From contig NZ_JAQMWQ010000016.1 of assembly GCF_030403775.1 (NCBI RefSeq), positions 1 through 64,000 of the forward strand: a DNA stretch of 64,000 nt. Reading direction: 5' to 3'. This DNA comes from Paenibacillus sp. BSR1-1. GTDB lineage: Bacteria > Bacillota > Bacilli > Bacillales > Cytobacillaceae. The position numbers and the translations under genes are program-made. The notes beneath the pieces were generated by a model. The model did not search any database, was not told the origin of the DNA, and was given only the letters and a program-made list of their open reading frames with translations. Below, one piece after another: positions 15,510 to 25,226 of this stretch. How positions within the stretch are numbered: the first letter of the stretch is position 1; each line of letters starts with the position of its first letter.

Positions 15510-16913
15510 ATGGCGCAGCATTGGCAGGAAATTCTTCCAATCGACCGTTACCGGGTAGCGGCAAATGGGATCTTGCATGAGTATGACCGAAAAGTGCTGA
15601 CGTTTTTATATCAGCCCTTAATTGGATCAGTCTGTTTTAGCCTCTATATGACACTTTGGTCGGAGCTAGAAGAAAATAGACTGTGGTCGGAGCACTCTAC
15701 ACATCATCTCTTAATGAACCTGTTAGGGATGAATTTAAAGGATATCTATGAAGCACGCTTAAAGCTTGAGGGTATTGGTTTATTAAAGACATATGTGAAG
15801 AATGATGAAGGTGAGAGATCCTTCATTTATGAACTTCACCCTCCCTTAAATCCTGAACAATTCTTTTTAGATGGAATGTTAAATATTTATCTTTATCGAA
15901 AAATAGGAAAAAAACATTTTAACCGGCTTAAACGCTTTTTTTCGGATCAGAAAAAACCAAATGGAGAAGAATTCCAGGATGTAACGAAAGCTTTTCAAGA
16001 TGTGTTTGCTTCAGCCACACCAGGAAGTATGCAGTATTTACAGGATACTTCAAAAGATTTGGAAGCGGAAGAAAATCAGCAATTTATTGGCCGTAATGAT
16101 CAAAGAGGAATTCAAATTGAAGTTGGTACCTTCGATTTTGATTTGCTGATGGCTGGTTTAAATGAATCGTTAGTACCAAAGAAGGCCTTAACTCCTAAAG
16201 TAAAAGAGGTTATTAGCAATTTGGCTTTCCTATACACAATTGACCCGCTGCAAATGAAAAATATTATTTTCAGTGCCTTAAATGAATCCAATGAAATTGA
16301 TATTGAAGAATTAAGAAAGGGCGCACGCGATTGGTACCAATATGTTAATCATGATCAACTGCCCAACCTGGTTGAACGGATTCAGCCGGCTATTCATCAG
16401 GTTCAAATAACCGAGCCGAAAACACAAGAAGAACAACTGATTCGCTATTTGGAAACGACCTCTCCTTTGCAATTTTTAATAGATCTTTCAGGGGGAGCAG
16501 AGCCTTCAAAATCGGATATCCAAATTATTGAAGAGGTTATGTTTAAACAAAAGCTTCTACCTGGCGTGATTAATGTCCTCATTCATTTTGTCATGCTTAA
16601 AACCGATATGAAGCTGACAAAAGGCTATGTAGAAAAACTTGCCAGTCACTGGGCAAGATTGCAGATGAAGACCGTTAAAGAGGCAATGGACCTGGCGAAG
16701 AAAGAACATCGAACCTATCTTGGCTGGACGGAAAATAAAAAAACCGGTGGAAAAGGGACAACAAACAAAAAGCCAATCCGGACAGAACTTATTCCAGATT
16801 GGTTTGACGAAAGTTCTAATCATACTGCTAAAGACCATTCACAAGCAAATATTTCTGAAGATGAGGCCAAAAAACGCGCCATCGAAGAGAAATTAAAGGC
16901 TTTTCGAAAATAG
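15510..16913 (+). CDS. dnaB: Replication initiation and membrane attachment protein DnaB
   Basis: 467 residues, typical of Bacillus DnaB, a primosomal helicase co-loader unrelated to the E. coli helicase of that name. N-terminal winged-helix-like region (YRVAANGILHEYDRKVLTFLYQPL) and C-terminal DnaB/DnaD-type helical domain (about 320-405, ending near YLGWTENKK). It acts with DnaD and DnaI at oriC and in restart. It is followed after 13 nt by dnaI. Confidence 0.95.
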   Translation: MAQHWQEILPIDRYRVAANGILHEYDRKVLTFLYQPLIGSVCFSLYMTLWSELEENRLWSEHSTHHLLMNLLGMNLKDIYEARLKLEGIGLLKTYVKNDEGERSFIYELHPPLNPEQFFLDGMLNIYLYRKIGKKHFNRLKRFFSDQKKPNGEEFQDVTKAFQDVFASATPGSMQYLQDTSKDLEAEENQQFIGRNDQRGIQIEVGTFDFDLLMAGLNESLVPKKALTPKVKEVISNLAFLYTIDPLQMKNIIFSALNESNEIDIEELRKGARDWYQYVNHDQLPNLVERIQPAIHQVQITEPKTQEEQLIRYLETTSPLQFLIDLSGGAEPSKSDIQIIEEVMFKQKLLPGVINVLIHFVMLKTDMKLTKGYVEKLASHWARLQMKTVKEAMDLAKKEHRTYLGWTENKKTGGKGTTNKKPIRTELIPDWFDESSNHTAKDHSQANISEDEAKKRAIEEKLKAFRK

Positions 16914-16926
16914 GGGGTGACGAAGG

Positions 16927-17853
16927 ATGGAGAGAATTAATAAAACATTGCAGCGGCTCTCGGGAAATGAAAACTTTCAAAAACGGTTTGAAGAGCAGCG
17001 CCAAGAGGTGCTCCAAAATCCTGGTGTAAGAGCCTTTTTAATGGAGCATCAAGATGAAGTGACGCATGACATGATTAATAAGGGCCTGATAAAATTATTT
17101 GAATTCACCAAACAAAGCATTGGATGTAATAAATGTCCAAGTCTTGATGGATGTGTCAATATGATGCAGGGTTATCACCCCGAACTAGTGATCAATCGGG
17201 GCTCCATTGATGTTGTTTATAAACGATGCCAGAGAAAAGTAATCGCAGATGAAAAACGGAAAAACGAACAGCTCATCAAAAGCTTGTATGTCCCACGGGA
17301 TATATTGGAAGCATCCTTCGAGGATTTTGAAGGAGATTCGGGCAGGCTGGATGCCGTAGATAAAGCAGCCACTTTTTTAATGAACTATGAAAAGGGCAAG
17401 AAACAAAAGGGATTATATTTTCACGGCAAATTTGGCGTAGGAAAATCCTATTTGTTAGGAGCCATTGCCAATGAACTTGCAAAGAAACAGATTTCTTCGA
17501 TGGTTGTTTATGTGCCAGAATTGCTAAGGGAAATGAAAAGTTCCATTGCCGATTCCACCTTAAATGAAAAAATCGAAGCGCTAAAAAAAGAACCTATCCT
17601 TATGATGGATGATATTGGTGCAGAAGCAGTATCCAGTTGGACGAGGGATGAAGTATTGGGGCCGATTTTACAGTTCCGGATGCTGGAAAGCCTGCCGACC
17701 TTTTTTACTTCAAACTTTGATTTTGCCGGGCTGGAACACCATTTGACCTATAGTCAGCGCGGCGAAGAGGAAAAAATGAAGGCGCGCCGGATTATGGAGC
17801 GGATTCGTTCTTTAAGTGAACCTGTTCTTGTGGACGGTCCGAACCGTCGTTAA
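16927..17853 (+). CDS. dnaI: Primosomal protein DnaI, helicase loader
   Basis: 308 residues. N-terminal helicase-binding domain with a Cys/His zinc site (CNKCPSLDGC then H near residue 83), C-terminal AAA+ ATPase with Walker A GKFGVGKS (about 162-169) and Walker B LMMDDIG. It loads the replicative helicase DnaC. Last gene of nrdR-dnaB-dnaI. Confidence 0.96.
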   Translation: MERINKTLQRLSGNENFQKRFEEQRQEVLQNPGVRAFLMEHQDEVTHDMINKGLIKLFEFTKQSIGCNKCPSLDGCVNMMQGYHPELVINRGSIDVVYKRCQRKVIADEKRKNEQLIKSLYVPRDILEASFEDFEGDSGRLDAVDKAATFLMNYEKGKKQKGLYFHGKFGVGKSYLLGAIANELAKKQISSMVVYVPELLREMKSSIADSTLNEKIEALKKEPILMMDDIGAEAVSSWTRDEVLGPILQFRMLESLPTFFTSNFDFAGLEHHLTYSQRGEEEKMKARRIMERIRSLSEPVLVDGPNRR

Positions 17854-17866
17854 TCATCTTAATTTG

Positions 17867-17899
17867 GGATTGCCTAAGAAAAGGGCAGTCCTTTTTTTT
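17867..17899 (+). terminator. Intrinsic terminator after dnaI
   Basis: GGATTGCC (17867-17874) pairs with GGCAGTCC (17884-17891), followed by eight T residues. Confidence 0.8.
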
Positions 17900-17994
17900 A
17901 TCTAAAATACAAATGCATCCATTCGCTAACTTCTATTTTGGCCAAGTCCCCCATATATATTTAAAACAAAGATTTGGTTAAAGGGGGGATTTGG

Positions 17995-18870
17995 TTGGTT
18001 GAAATCATTTTCCAAAGTAAGATGGATGCAATGAGGTTTTATAACCACTTACAAAAGTGTTTAAATAAATTGGAATGTGAAAATATTCTTCTTTTTGAAG
18101 ATCGACATATAGTGAAAATTTTAAATGGCTCTTTTATCGATAACGTTTTTGAAACAATCAAAAATGCATTTTATGAGTTTATTACCGTTATTAAGAGGGA
18201 TGATTGGTTTTGTGATATTTTGAAGAATCAATATTATTACGAGGATCAAGAAGAACAGCAGCAAATTTTAGAGATTATCTATTCCATACTAGAAGATCAA
18301 AGAGAAGACTTTAAAGGTTTATTGAAGGAAACGAGTGAGGAACCGAAAATTAAAGAAGCGATTGAGCAAATTTTTCAGGACAATGTCTCATTTTCATTTG
18401 ATTCATTGCTGAAATTTCGCTTGCGCCCCTATCTCCAGCTGCTCGAAAGCTATGTAGAGATTTCAATTGACGAATACAAAATGGAGCAGGAGTATCAAAT
18501 GTTTGTCCAAATGCTCAGGGATTTTTTAGCGAACCGGGAACCGAAAATGGATGTACTGCACATTTTGTTTGATGAGGAAATCACTTTTTACAATGAGCAA
18601 TTGGTTGAAATGAAAAGGGGAGAATTAACAAGATTGATTGATCGGAAATTACTTTTTAATCACCCAGTTTATGTGGATTCTGCTTCAATCGCACCGCTTC
18701 TATCCATTGCACCGAACTCTATTTTTATTTATACAAAAAACGCTGATGAGCCATTGGTTAGAACCATTAAAAACATTTTTGAAGAAAGAGTGTCGATTCA
18801 TTCGTATGATGCTCTCAGGGGAACAAAAAAATGGGCATCAGATACAAATTCTTCAGAAAATCATGCATAG
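17995..18870 (+). CDS. ytxC: Putative sporulation protein YtxC
   Basis: 291 residues from TTG 17995, placed 6 nt after an AAGGGGGG ribosome site (upstream in-frame TTG 17974 would lie before it). A soluble, acidic, mostly helical protein beginning MVEIIFQSK. Position between dnaI and thrS and the overall length match ytxC of Bacillus, annotated as a sporulation protein; the biochemical role is unknown. No strong terminator follows. Confidence 0.8.
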   Translation: MVEIIFQSKMDAMRFYNHLQKCLNKLECENILLFEDRHIVKILNGSFIDNVFETIKNAFYEFITVIKRDDWFCDILKNQYYYEDQEEQQQILEIIYSILEDQREDFKGLLKETSEEPKIKEAIEQIFQDNVSFSFDSLLKFRLRPYLQLLESYVEISIDEYKMEQEYQMFVQMLRDFLANREPKMDVLHILFDEEITFYNEQLVEMKRGELTRLIDRKLLFNHPVYVDSASIAPLLSIAPNSIFIYTKNADEPLVRTIKNIFEERVSIHSYDALRGTKKWASDTNSSENHA

Positions 18871-18907
18871 GAAAATAAAATTTTGTCAATATTTAGTTTT
18901 ATGTACC

Positions 18908-18936
18908 TTGATTTTTTAAAAATTAATCATTATAAT
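18908..18936 (+). promoter_or_regulatory. Sigma-A promoter of thrS T-box transcript
   Basis: TTGATT (18908-18913), 17-nt spacer, TATAAT (18931-18936), directly upstream of the T-box leader. Confidence 0.7.
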
Positions 18937-18944
18937 AACCTACA

Positions 18945-19220
18945 TAGCAAAATACCACAGTAAATGTAATGATGAGGATAACAGTATTTCTTTACGGTTT
19001 CTAGAGAGGGAGTCCAACGGCTGAAAGTCTCCCAACACGGAAAAATACTTACCGCCTTTAAACTTCGGCAGTGAACACTTCATTCTCCTGAAGTCAGTAA
19101 TCGCCGACGGCTTCAACCGTTACCCAATCCTAAAGTCATGTTAAGGAAGGATTTAACATGAAAAATTGGGTGGAACCACGTGTTTATTAAACTCGTCCCT
19201 TTTCCAGGGACGGGTTTTTT
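18945..19220 (+). ncRNA. T-box leader of thrS (tRNA-Thr sensing)
   Basis: A classic T-box leader: GATGA and AGTA motifs at the 5' base of stem I, an AGAGAGGGAG/GCTGAAAG distal stem, the T-box sequence GGGTGGAACCACG (19168-19180) and a terminator hairpin (19192-19213) with a T-run to 19220. A candidate Thr specifier codon ACC is at 19051-19053. Uncharged tRNA-Thr would pair with the T-box and allow read-through into thrS. With the promoter this accounts for the 402-bp non-coding gap. Confidence 0.93.
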
Positions 19221-19272
19221 TATTTTTATAAAGCGACCTATTATGGCGCTCAAAATGAATGGAGGAATTGTT

Positions 19273-21207
19273 ATGTCAGACGTTGTGAAAATTTCGTTTC
19301 CTGATGGGGCAGTAAAGGAGTTCCCTAAAGGAACAACAACGGAAGATATTGCCGCATCCATCAGCCCTGGCCTCAAGAAAAAGGCCATTGCGGGTAAATG
19401 GAACGGAGAAATGTATGATCTTCGCCGTCCAATCCTTGAGGATGGTCCTATAGAAATTGTTACACCAGAATCCAAAGATGCTTTAGAAGTGTTACGTCAC
19501 AGTACAGCACACTTAATGGCTCAGGCTGTAAAGAGGCTTTTTCCAAACGTTAATCTTGGTGTTGGTCCTGTAATTGAAGGTGGATTTTATTATGATATGG
19601 ATTTAGAAGAATCACTAACACCTGAAGATCTGCCAAAGATTGAAAAAGAAATGGCGAAAATCGTCAATGAAAATATTGAAATTGTCCGCAAGGAAGTCAG
19701 CCGATCCGAAGCCGTTCAGATTTTTAAAGAAATGGATGATCCATATAAGCTTGAGCTTATTGAAGCAATTCCAAATGAAGAAACTGTAACTATTTATCAG
19801 CAAGGTGAATTTTTAGATCTTTGCCGTGGTGTCCATGTTCCATCGACTGGGAAAATTAAAGAATTTAAGCTATTAAGCATTGCCGGCGCTTACTGGCGAG
19901 GCGACAGCAACAATAAAATGCTGCAGCGTGTTTATGGAACTGCCTTTTTCAAGAAAGAAGATTTGGCGGAACACCTTCGCTTATTAGAAGAAGCAAAAGA
20001 GCGTGACCACCGCAAAATTGGTAAAGAATTGAGCCTTTTTACTAATTCGCAATTGGTTGGTCAGGGCTTACCGATTTGGCTTCCTAAAGGAGCAACCATC
20101 CGCCGTATTGTGGAGCGCTATATTGTTGATAAGGAAACTCGCTTAGGGTATGACCATGTATATACTCCTGTTATGGGCAGTGTTGATCTGTATAAAACTT
20201 CCGGTCACTGGGATCATTACCAGGAAGACATGTTCCCAGTAATGGACATGGATAACGAGCAGTTGGTATTACGTCCAATGAACTGTCCGCATCATATGAT
20301 GGTTTATAAAAATGCGATTCACAGCTATCGTGAGCTTCCGATCAGAGTTGCTGAACTTGGTACAATGCACCGCTACGAAATGTCAGGTGCCCTATCAGGA
20401 TTGCAGCGTGTTCGTGGAATGACATTGAACGATGCCCATATCTTTGTTCGTCCTGATCAAATTAAAGATGAATTCAAACGGGTTGTAAACCTGATTTTAG
20501 ATGTCTATAAGGACTTTAATCTGAATGAATATTCCTTCCGTCTTTCCTACCGTGACCCGCAGGATACTGAAAAGTATTTTGACGATGATGCCATGTGGGA
20601 AAAGGCACAGGGCATGCTGAAGGAAGCAATGGATGACCTTGGACTTGATTATTATGAGGCAGAGGGAGAAGCAGCTTTCTATGGTCCTAAGCTTGATGTT
20701 CAAGTGAAGACTGCATTAGGTAAGGACGAAACACTCTCAACTGTCCAATTAGACTTCTTATTGCCAGAACGCTTTGATTTAAACTATGTAGGTGAGGACG
20801 GCAAACAACACCGTCCGGTTGTTATTCACCGCGGTGTCGTGTCCACAATGGAACGTTTCGTGGCCTTCTTAATTGAAGAATACAAAGGAGCCTTCCCAAC
20901 TTGGCTCGCACCTGTTCAAGTTCAGGTTATCCCTGTTTCACCTGGCGCGCATTATGATTATGCCCGCAAGGTTCAGGAGCAGCTTCAAAATGAAGGTTTC
21001 CGCGTTGAATTAGATGGCCGTGATGAAAAAATCGGCTACAAAATCCGCGAAGCTCAAATGCAAAAAATTCCATATATGCTCGTTGTCGGCGACAAGGAAG
21101 TTGAAAACGATGCTGTTAACGTCCGTAAATATGGCGAGCAAAACTCAGAAACAAAGCCATTTGCAGACTTCCTTGCTTCTATCAAAGCAGAAGTGGAAAA
21201 AGGTTAA
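19273..21207 (+). CDS. thrS: Threonyl-tRNA synthetase
   Basis: 644 residues from ATG 19273 (GGAGGAATTG upstream; the longer frame starting within the T-box is rejected). TGS domain (1-64), editing/SAD domain (about 65-240, with [10 protein letters not shown]), class II catalytic core (motif region RPMNCPHHM) and C-terminal anticodon-binding domain. Single-gene T-box-controlled transcript. Confidence 0.98.
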   Translation: MSDVVKISFPDGAVKEFPKGTTTEDIAASISPGLKKKAIAGKWNGEMYDLRRPILEDGPIEIVTPESKDALEVLRHSTAHLMAQAVKRLFPNVNLGVGPVIEGGFYYDMDLEESLTPEDLPKIEKEMAKIVNENIEIVRKEVSRSEAVQIFKEMDDPYKLELIEAIPNEETVTIYQQGEFLDLCRGVHVPSTGKIKEFKLLSIAGAYWRGDSNNKMLQRVYGTAFFKKEDLAEHLRLLEEAKERDHRKIGKELSLFTNSQLVGQGLPIWLPKGATIRRIVERYIVDKETRLGYDHVYTPVMGSVDLYKTSGHWDHYQEDMFPVMDMDNEQLVLRPMNCPHHMMVYKNAIHSYRELPIRVAELGTMHRYEMSGALSGLQRVRGMTLNDAHIFVRPDQIKDEFKRVVNLILDVYKDFNLNEYSFRLSYRDPQDTEKYFDDDAMWEKAQGMLKEAMDDLGLDYYEAEGEAAFYGPKLDVQVKTALGKDETLSTVQLDFLLPERFDLNYVGEDGKQHRPVVIHRGVVSTMERFVAFLIEEYKGAFPTWLAPVQVQVIPVSPGAHYDYARKVQEQLQNEGFRVELDGRDEKIGYKIREAQMQKIPYMLVVGDKEVENDAVNVRKYGEQNSETKPFADFLASIKAEVEKG

Positions 21208-21214
21208 GGTTCTT

Positions 21215-21240
21215 AAGGGAGGTTTTTCCTCCCTTTTTTT
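21215..21240 (+). terminator. Intrinsic terminator after thrS
   Basis: AAGGGAGG (21215-21222), T5 loop, CCTCCCTT (21228-21235), then a T-run. Confidence 0.9.
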
Positions 21241-21310
21241 ATGAAAAAAACTATTGAATAATTTTTTATTTCTTGCTAAAATAAATTTCGTTGTCATAAG
21301 AAATGTTCAT

Positions 21311-21340
21311 TTGACATTACATCTTTGCTTATGTTATAGT
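21311..21340 (+). promoter_or_regulatory. Sigma-A promoter of infC operon
   Basis: Consensus TTGACA (21311-21316) and TATAGT (21335-21340) with an 18-nt spacer. Confidence 0.75.
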
Positions 21341-21349
21341 TACTAAGGT

Positions 21350-21500
21350 AAAAATTGAATACGAGTTTTTGGGAAAAGAAGAAGCACCCGCTTCTCACCT
21401 GATTTGACGCTGTTTAAGCAGTTGGCAGGTTTTACGTGAACTTTTTTGTTTATTACTTATGTTTCGTAAAGTGTGGGTGTATTCATCCGCACTTTTTTAT
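21350..21500 (+). ncRNA. L20 autoregulatory leader of infC-rpmI-rplT
   Basis: The leader carries the hairpin GAAGC/GCTTC (21381-21394), an ACCTG ... CAGGT long-range pairing (about 21397 with 21426-21430) and a 12-bp intrinsic terminator (21468-21479 with 21484-21495, then T6). This is the arrangement of the Bacillus L20 leader, in which ribosomal protein L20 binds the RNA and promotes premature termination. It fills most of the 430-bp gap between thrS and infC. Confidence 0.82.
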
Positions 21501-21638
21501 TTGTGTACTTAATGAAAAGCTCTGCTTGATCCTGTCGATTCAACATAGTGGCACAAATCAAGGTTCGAATGGTGAGCCTTTCAAATCTTCTTGAACCCGA
21601 TAAAAGTATTCGTGATTAAACCTTGGAGGTGGCTAATT

Positions 21639-22154
21639 ATTAGCAAAGATATGTTGTTAAATGAGGGAATTCGCGCACGAGAAGTTCGCTTAATTGATCA
21701 AAATGGCGAGCAGCTAGGAATTAAATCCAAAAACGATGCGCTTGAAATTGCTGGAAGAGTAAATCTTGATTTGGTACTTGTTGCACCAAATGCAAAGCCT
21801 CCGGTAGCCCGGATTATGGACTATGGCAAATTTAAATTCGAGAATCAAAAGAAAGAAAAAGAAGCTCGAAAGAATCAAAAAATCATCACTACAAAAGAAG
21901 TTCGTCTAAGCCCAACGATTGATGAGCATGACTTTAATACAAAGCTTCGCAATGCAATTAAGTTTTTGGAAAAAGGCGACAAGGTAAAAGCTTCAATCCG
22001 TTTCAAGGGCCGGGCGATTACCCATAAAGAAATCGGTCAGCGTGTGTTAGACCGTTTTAGTGAAGCGTGCAAGGAAGTTGCAACGATTGAATCTCATCCG
22101 AAAATGGATGGCCGGAGCATGTTCCTGGTTTTAGCACCGAAAAACGATAAGTAA
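21639..22154 (+). CDS. infC: Translation initiation factor IF-3, AUU start
   Basis: 171 residues. GGAGGTGG (21625-21632) is followed by ATT ATT AGC AAA GAT; the conserved N-terminus [19 protein letters not shown] begins right after ATT 21639. AUU is the known rare start of infC, through which IF3 represses its own synthesis by rejecting non-canonical starts. The longer frame from 21591 has no ribosome site and non-conserved residues. Two-domain IF3 with a basic linker ([11 protein letters not shown]). First gene of the L35/L20 operon. Confidence 0.95.
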   Translation: MSKDMLLNEGIRAREVRLIDQNGEQLGIKSKNDALEIAGRVNLDLVLVAPNAKPPVARIMDYGKFKFENQKKEKEARKNQKIITTKEVRLSPTIDEHDFNTKLRNAIKFLEKGDKVKASIRFKGRAITHKEIGQRVLDRFSEACKEVATIESHPKMDGRSMFLVLAPKNDK

Positions 22155-22170
22155 TAAGGAGGATATCCCA

Positions 22171-22371
22171 ATGCCAAAAATGAAAACTCACCGCGGCGCT
22201 GCAAAGCGTTTCAAGAAAACAGGTTCTGGTCAATTAAAGCGTGACCACGCTTATACAAGCCACTTATTTGCTAACAAATCAACAAAAGCTAAGCGTAAAC
22301 TTCGCAAAGGAACTCTTGTTTCTAAAGGCGATTTCAAGCGCATTCGTCAATTATTAACTTACGTAAAATAG
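22171..22371 (+). CDS. rpmI: 50S ribosomal protein L35
   Basis: 66 residues, very basic, beginning [20 protein letters not shown], the universal L35 signature. Ribosome site AAGGAGGAT. Between infC and rplT. Confidence 0.98.
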   Translation: MPKMKTHRGAAKRFKKTGSGQLKRDHAYTSHLFANKSTKAKRKLRKGTLVSKGDFKRIRQLLTYVK

Positions 22372-22408
22372 TCTCGGACAGATTGATTTATTATAGGAGG
22401 GAAATTAC

Positions 22409-22768
22409 ATGCCACGTGTAAAAGGCGGTACTGTTACTCGCAAACGTCGTAAAAGAGTTCTTAAATTAGCTAAAGGTTATTTCGGTTCAAAACATACATT
22501 ATATAAGGTTGCTAACCAACAGGTTATGAAATCTTTAATGTATGCATTCCGCGATCGTCGTCAAAAGAAGCGCGACTTCCGCAAACTTTGGATTACTCGT
22601 ATCAACGCAGCAGCTCGTATGAACGGTCTTTCTTACAGCCGTTTAATGCATGGCTTAAAGCTTGCTGGTATCGAAGTAAACCGCAAAATGCTTGCTGAAT
22701 TAGCAGTTAGCGATGCAAACGCATTTGCTGAATTAGCAAACGTTGCAAAACAACAAAATAACAAGTAA
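22409..22768 (+). CDS. rplT: 50S ribosomal protein L20
   Basis: 119 residues beginning [16 protein letters not shown], a basic helical protein needed for 50S assembly and the repressor acting on the upstream infC leader. Strong GGAGGG ribosome site. Confidence 0.98.
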   Translation: MPRVKGGTVTRKRRKRVLKLAKGYFGSKHTLYKVANQQVMKSLMYAFRDRRQKKRDFRKLWITRINAAARMNGLSYSRLMHGLKLAGIEVNRKMLAELAVSDANAFAELANVAKQQNNK

Positions 22769-22780
22769 TTTTAAATAAAT

Positions 22781-22809
22781 GCCATTCTCATTGATGAGGA
22801 TGGCTTTTT
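22781..22809 (+). terminator. Intrinsic terminator after rplT
   Basis: A 10-bp stem GCCATTCTCA (22781-22790)/TGAGGATGGC (22795-22804) followed by T5. Confidence 0.85.
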
Positions 22810-22830
22810 CTATAAGGGGGAAAGGTTTGG

Positions 22831-23091
22831 ATGGCACTATTGGTTGCGGCCTATTTTATCATGAATATAGCAGGCCTTGTGATTATGTGGGAGGACAAGA
22901 GACGGGCTAAAAGGCATGAATACAGAATCCGTGAGAGAACGCTATGGCTGGTGGCCTTGTTTGGAGGAGCGGTTGGTACAACTGCGGGAATGCAGCTTTA
23001 CCGGCATAAAACAAAGCATTTAAATTTTAAAATAGGATTTCCTATTCTTGCAATTATAGAAGTAATTCTGTTATTTAAAGTATTATTATAA
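22831..23091 (+). CDS. ysdA: DUF1294 membrane protein YsdA
   Basis: 86 residues with N-terminal and C-terminal hydrophobic helices around a basic segment (WEDKRRAKRHEYRIRE) and GGAVGTTAGMQLYRHKTKH, the DUF1294 signature. Function unknown. Position after rplT matches B. subtilis. Confidence 0.9.
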   Translation: MALLVAAYFIMNIAGLVIMWEDKRRAKRHEYRIRERTLWLVALFGGAVGTTAGMQLYRHKTKHLNFKIGFPILAIIEVILLFKVLL

Positions 23092-23105
23092 GGAGTGATT
23101 TTAGG

Positions 23106-23597
23106 ATGAACCTTGAAAAACTGTTTCAAATGCAAAAAGCTTTAGATTTGCATATAGAAGAAAAACATCAATTGCAAGACGAGGATTTATTCAGCCGGAA
23201 GGTGCTCGCCTTGCTTGTAGAAATAGGCGAATTGGCCAATGAAACACGCAGCTTTAAATTTTGGAGCGTGAAGCCGTCATCAGCTAAAGATGTTATTTTA
23301 GAAGAATTTGTTGACGGTGTTCACTTTATTTTATCGCTGGGAATTGAATGTGGCTTTGACCAGCAAGATTTTGAACTGTCTATGAAGTCCTCGTTGTTGA
23401 CCGTCACAGATCAATTCCTGAAGGTGTATGCAGGAGTAAGTATGTTTCAAACGAGTAAAAGCATCCATGATTACGTAGGATTATTAGAGGAATATTTAGA
23501 ATTAGGATTTCTCCTAGGAATCACCTCTGAAGAAATGGAACAAGCATATTTTCATAAAAACGAAGTAAATTATCAAAGACAGCAAAATAACTATTAG
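23106..23597 (+). CDS. All-alpha dUTP diphosphatase (dUTPase_2/MazG-like)
   Basis: 163 residues. The metal-binding pattern EIGELANE (about 39-46), FKFWS (51-55) and EEFVDGVHF (67-75) identifies the all-alpha NTP pyrophosphohydrolase superfamily, dimeric dUTPase branch. It would hydrolyse dUTP to dUMP and pyrophosphate. It is expressed with ysdA or from its own AAGGAGTGAT site. It is distinct from the trimeric YosS/YncF type. Confidence 0.85.
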   Translation: MNLEKLFQMQKALDLHIEEKHQLQDEDLFSRKVLALLVEIGELANETRSFKFWSVKPSSAKDVILEEFVDGVHFILSLGIECGFDQQDFELSMKSSLLTVTDQFLKVYAGVSMFQTSKSIHDYVGLLEEYLELGFLLGITSEEMEQAYFHKNEVNYQRQQNNY

Positions 23598-23671
23598 CAG
23601 AAAATTTGTTAATTTCATTATTGTTTCGGTATAATGAATGCTGTACATACATAAAAAGGGGGTCTACTAGA

Positions 23672-24757
23672 ATGGCAAAATTAGATGAAACATTGTCGAT
23701 GTTAAAGGATTTAACCGATGCCAACGGAATTCCTGGCAATGAGCGTGCCGTACGCGAAGTCATGAAAAAATACATAGCTCCTTATGCGGATGAAATCACT
23801 ACAGATGGCCTTGGCAGTTTGATTGCTAAAAAAGTAGGAAAAGAAGGCGGACCGCGGATTATGGTGGCGGGACACTTAGACGAAGTCGGCTTCATGATTA
23901 CTCAAATTGATGATAAAGGCTTCCTTCGTTTTCAAACTGTCGGCGGCTGGTGGGGACAGGTTATGCTCGCACAGCGCGTGACGATCGTTACAAGAAAAGG
24001 CGATGTTACAGGTATTATCGGCTCAAAGCCGCCGCATATTCTATCGCCTGAAGCCCGCAAGAAACCAGTTGAAATTAAAGATATGTTTATCGATATTGGT
24101 GCTTCAAGCCGTGAAGAAGCGATGGAATGGGGAATCCGTCCAGGCGATATGGTGGTCCCATACTTCGAGTTCACCGTAATGAACAATGAAAAGATGCTTT
24201 TGGCAAAAGCCTGGGATAACCGTATTGGCTGTGCGATTGCAATTGATGTCTTGAAACAGCTTAAGGGTGTTGACCATCCAAACGAAGTATATGGAGTAGG
24301 GACGATTCAAGAGGAAGTGGGTACCCGTGGTGCCCGCACTTCAGCGACACAAATTGAGCCGGATATCGGTTTTGCAGTGGATGTCGGTATCGCCGGCGAT
24401 ACCCCGGGAATTTCAGAAAAAGAAGCGATGAGCAAAATGGGTAAAGGTCCGCAAATTATTCTTTATGATGCAACCCTTGTTTCTCATAAAGGCTTGCGTG
24501 ACTTTATCACCGATCTTGCCGATGAATTGAATATTCCGTATCAATTTGATGCAATTCCAGGCGGAGGAACCGATGCAGGTCCGATTCATATCACTCATAA
24601 TGGTGTTCCAGCGCTTGCGATTACGATTGCAACTCGTTATATTCATACACATGCTGCAATGCTTCACCGCGACGATTACGAAAACGCCGTTAAGTTGATT
24701 GTTGAAGTGATTAAGCGTTTAGATCGTGAAACGGTTGATAAAATTACGTTTGAGTAA
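23672..24757 (+). CDS. ysdC: M42-family aminopeptidase YsdC
   Basis: 361 residues from ATG 23672 behind AAAAAGGGGGT; the longer frame from 23606 lacks a ribosome site. The M42 glutamyl aminopeptidase/endoglucanase-like family is shown by the metal-site motifs [30 protein letters not shown] and [14 protein letters not shown] cytosolic, tetrahedral-type metallopeptidase for peptide turnover. Followed by a terminator. Confidence 0.93.
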   Translation: MAKLDETLSMLKDLTDANGIPGNERAVREVMKKYIAPYADEITTDGLGSLIAKKVGKEGGPRIMVAGHLDEVGFMITQIDDKGFLRFQTVGGWWGQVMLAQRVTIVTRKGDVTGIIGSKPPHILSPEARKKPVEIKDMFIDIGASSREEAMEWGIRPGDMVVPYFEFTVMNNEKMLLAKAWDNRIGCAIAIDVLKQLKGVDHPNEVYGVGTIQEEVGTRGARTSATQIEPDIGFAVDVGIAGDTPGISEKEAMSKMGKGPQIILYDATLVSHKGLRDFITDLADELNIPYQFDAIPGGGTDAGPIHITHNGVPALAITIATRYIHTHAAMLHRDDYENAVKLIVEVIKRLDRETVDKITFE

Positions 24758-24770
24758 AAATTGGTGTTGG

Positions 24771-24803
24771 TCCCCGGCTGCTGCATTTGCCGGGGATTTT
24801 TTT
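24771..24803 (+). terminator. Intrinsic terminator after ysdC
   Basis: TCCCCGGC (24771-24778) pairs with GCCGGGGA (24789-24796), followed by seven T residues. Confidence 0.9.
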
Positions 24804-24853
24804 GATTCGCAAATAAAACCTGATTTTCCTCAAATAAACATGGAAGGACCCCA

Positions 24854-24888
24854 CAAAAAAAGCCGCCGACCGTATTTGATCGACAGCT
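24854..24888 (-). terminator. Intrinsic terminator of sspI
   Basis: On the minus strand an 11-bp stem with wobbles (24888-24878 with 24871-24861) is followed by T7. It ends 15 nt beyond the sspI stop. Confidence 0.8.
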
Positions 24889-24903
24889 AAAACAAAAAAA
24901 CTA

Positions 24904-25110
24904 TCACTTCAACCCGCTTTCAAGGGTAGAAAGCATCTCTTTTTTCTCTTCTTCAGATGAATTTTTCCAAATAACTTCAAACAAAACGCCCAATCCTGGC
25001 AGCATTTTTTCTTCGCCATTTTGAATGGCATCTACGATTGTATCTTCTAACTCTGCTTGGGAATTACCAGAAACATTGTGAATTATAGCATTTCGTAAAT
25101 TTAAGTTCAT
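24904..25110 (-). CDS. sspI: Small acid-soluble spore protein I
   Basis: 68 residues, [16 protein letters not shown] at the start and a central [16 protein letters not shown] segment, nearly the same as B. subtilis SspI. Ribosome site AAGGAGTGTG on the minus strand. A minor forespore protein, normally under sigma-G control. Convergent with ysdC, divergent from ysgA. Confidence 0.95.
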   Translation of the reverse strand: MNLNLRNAIIHNVSGNSQAELEDTIVDAIQNGEEKMLPGLGVLFEVIWKNSSEEEKKEMLSTLESGLK

Positions 25111-25226
25111 ATCTGCACACTCCTTTTTTATCCTGAATTACTTTATTATCATTTCTATAATTTGGTTTTATTATGTATCTTAATTAGGCTATAATGAGAA
25201 AATCAACAAATTAAGGAGAACCAGTC

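Noticed and set aside
19180-19272. N-terminal extension of ThrS
   Set aside because: It would translate the T-box terminator region; ATG 19273 behind GGAGG matches the family.
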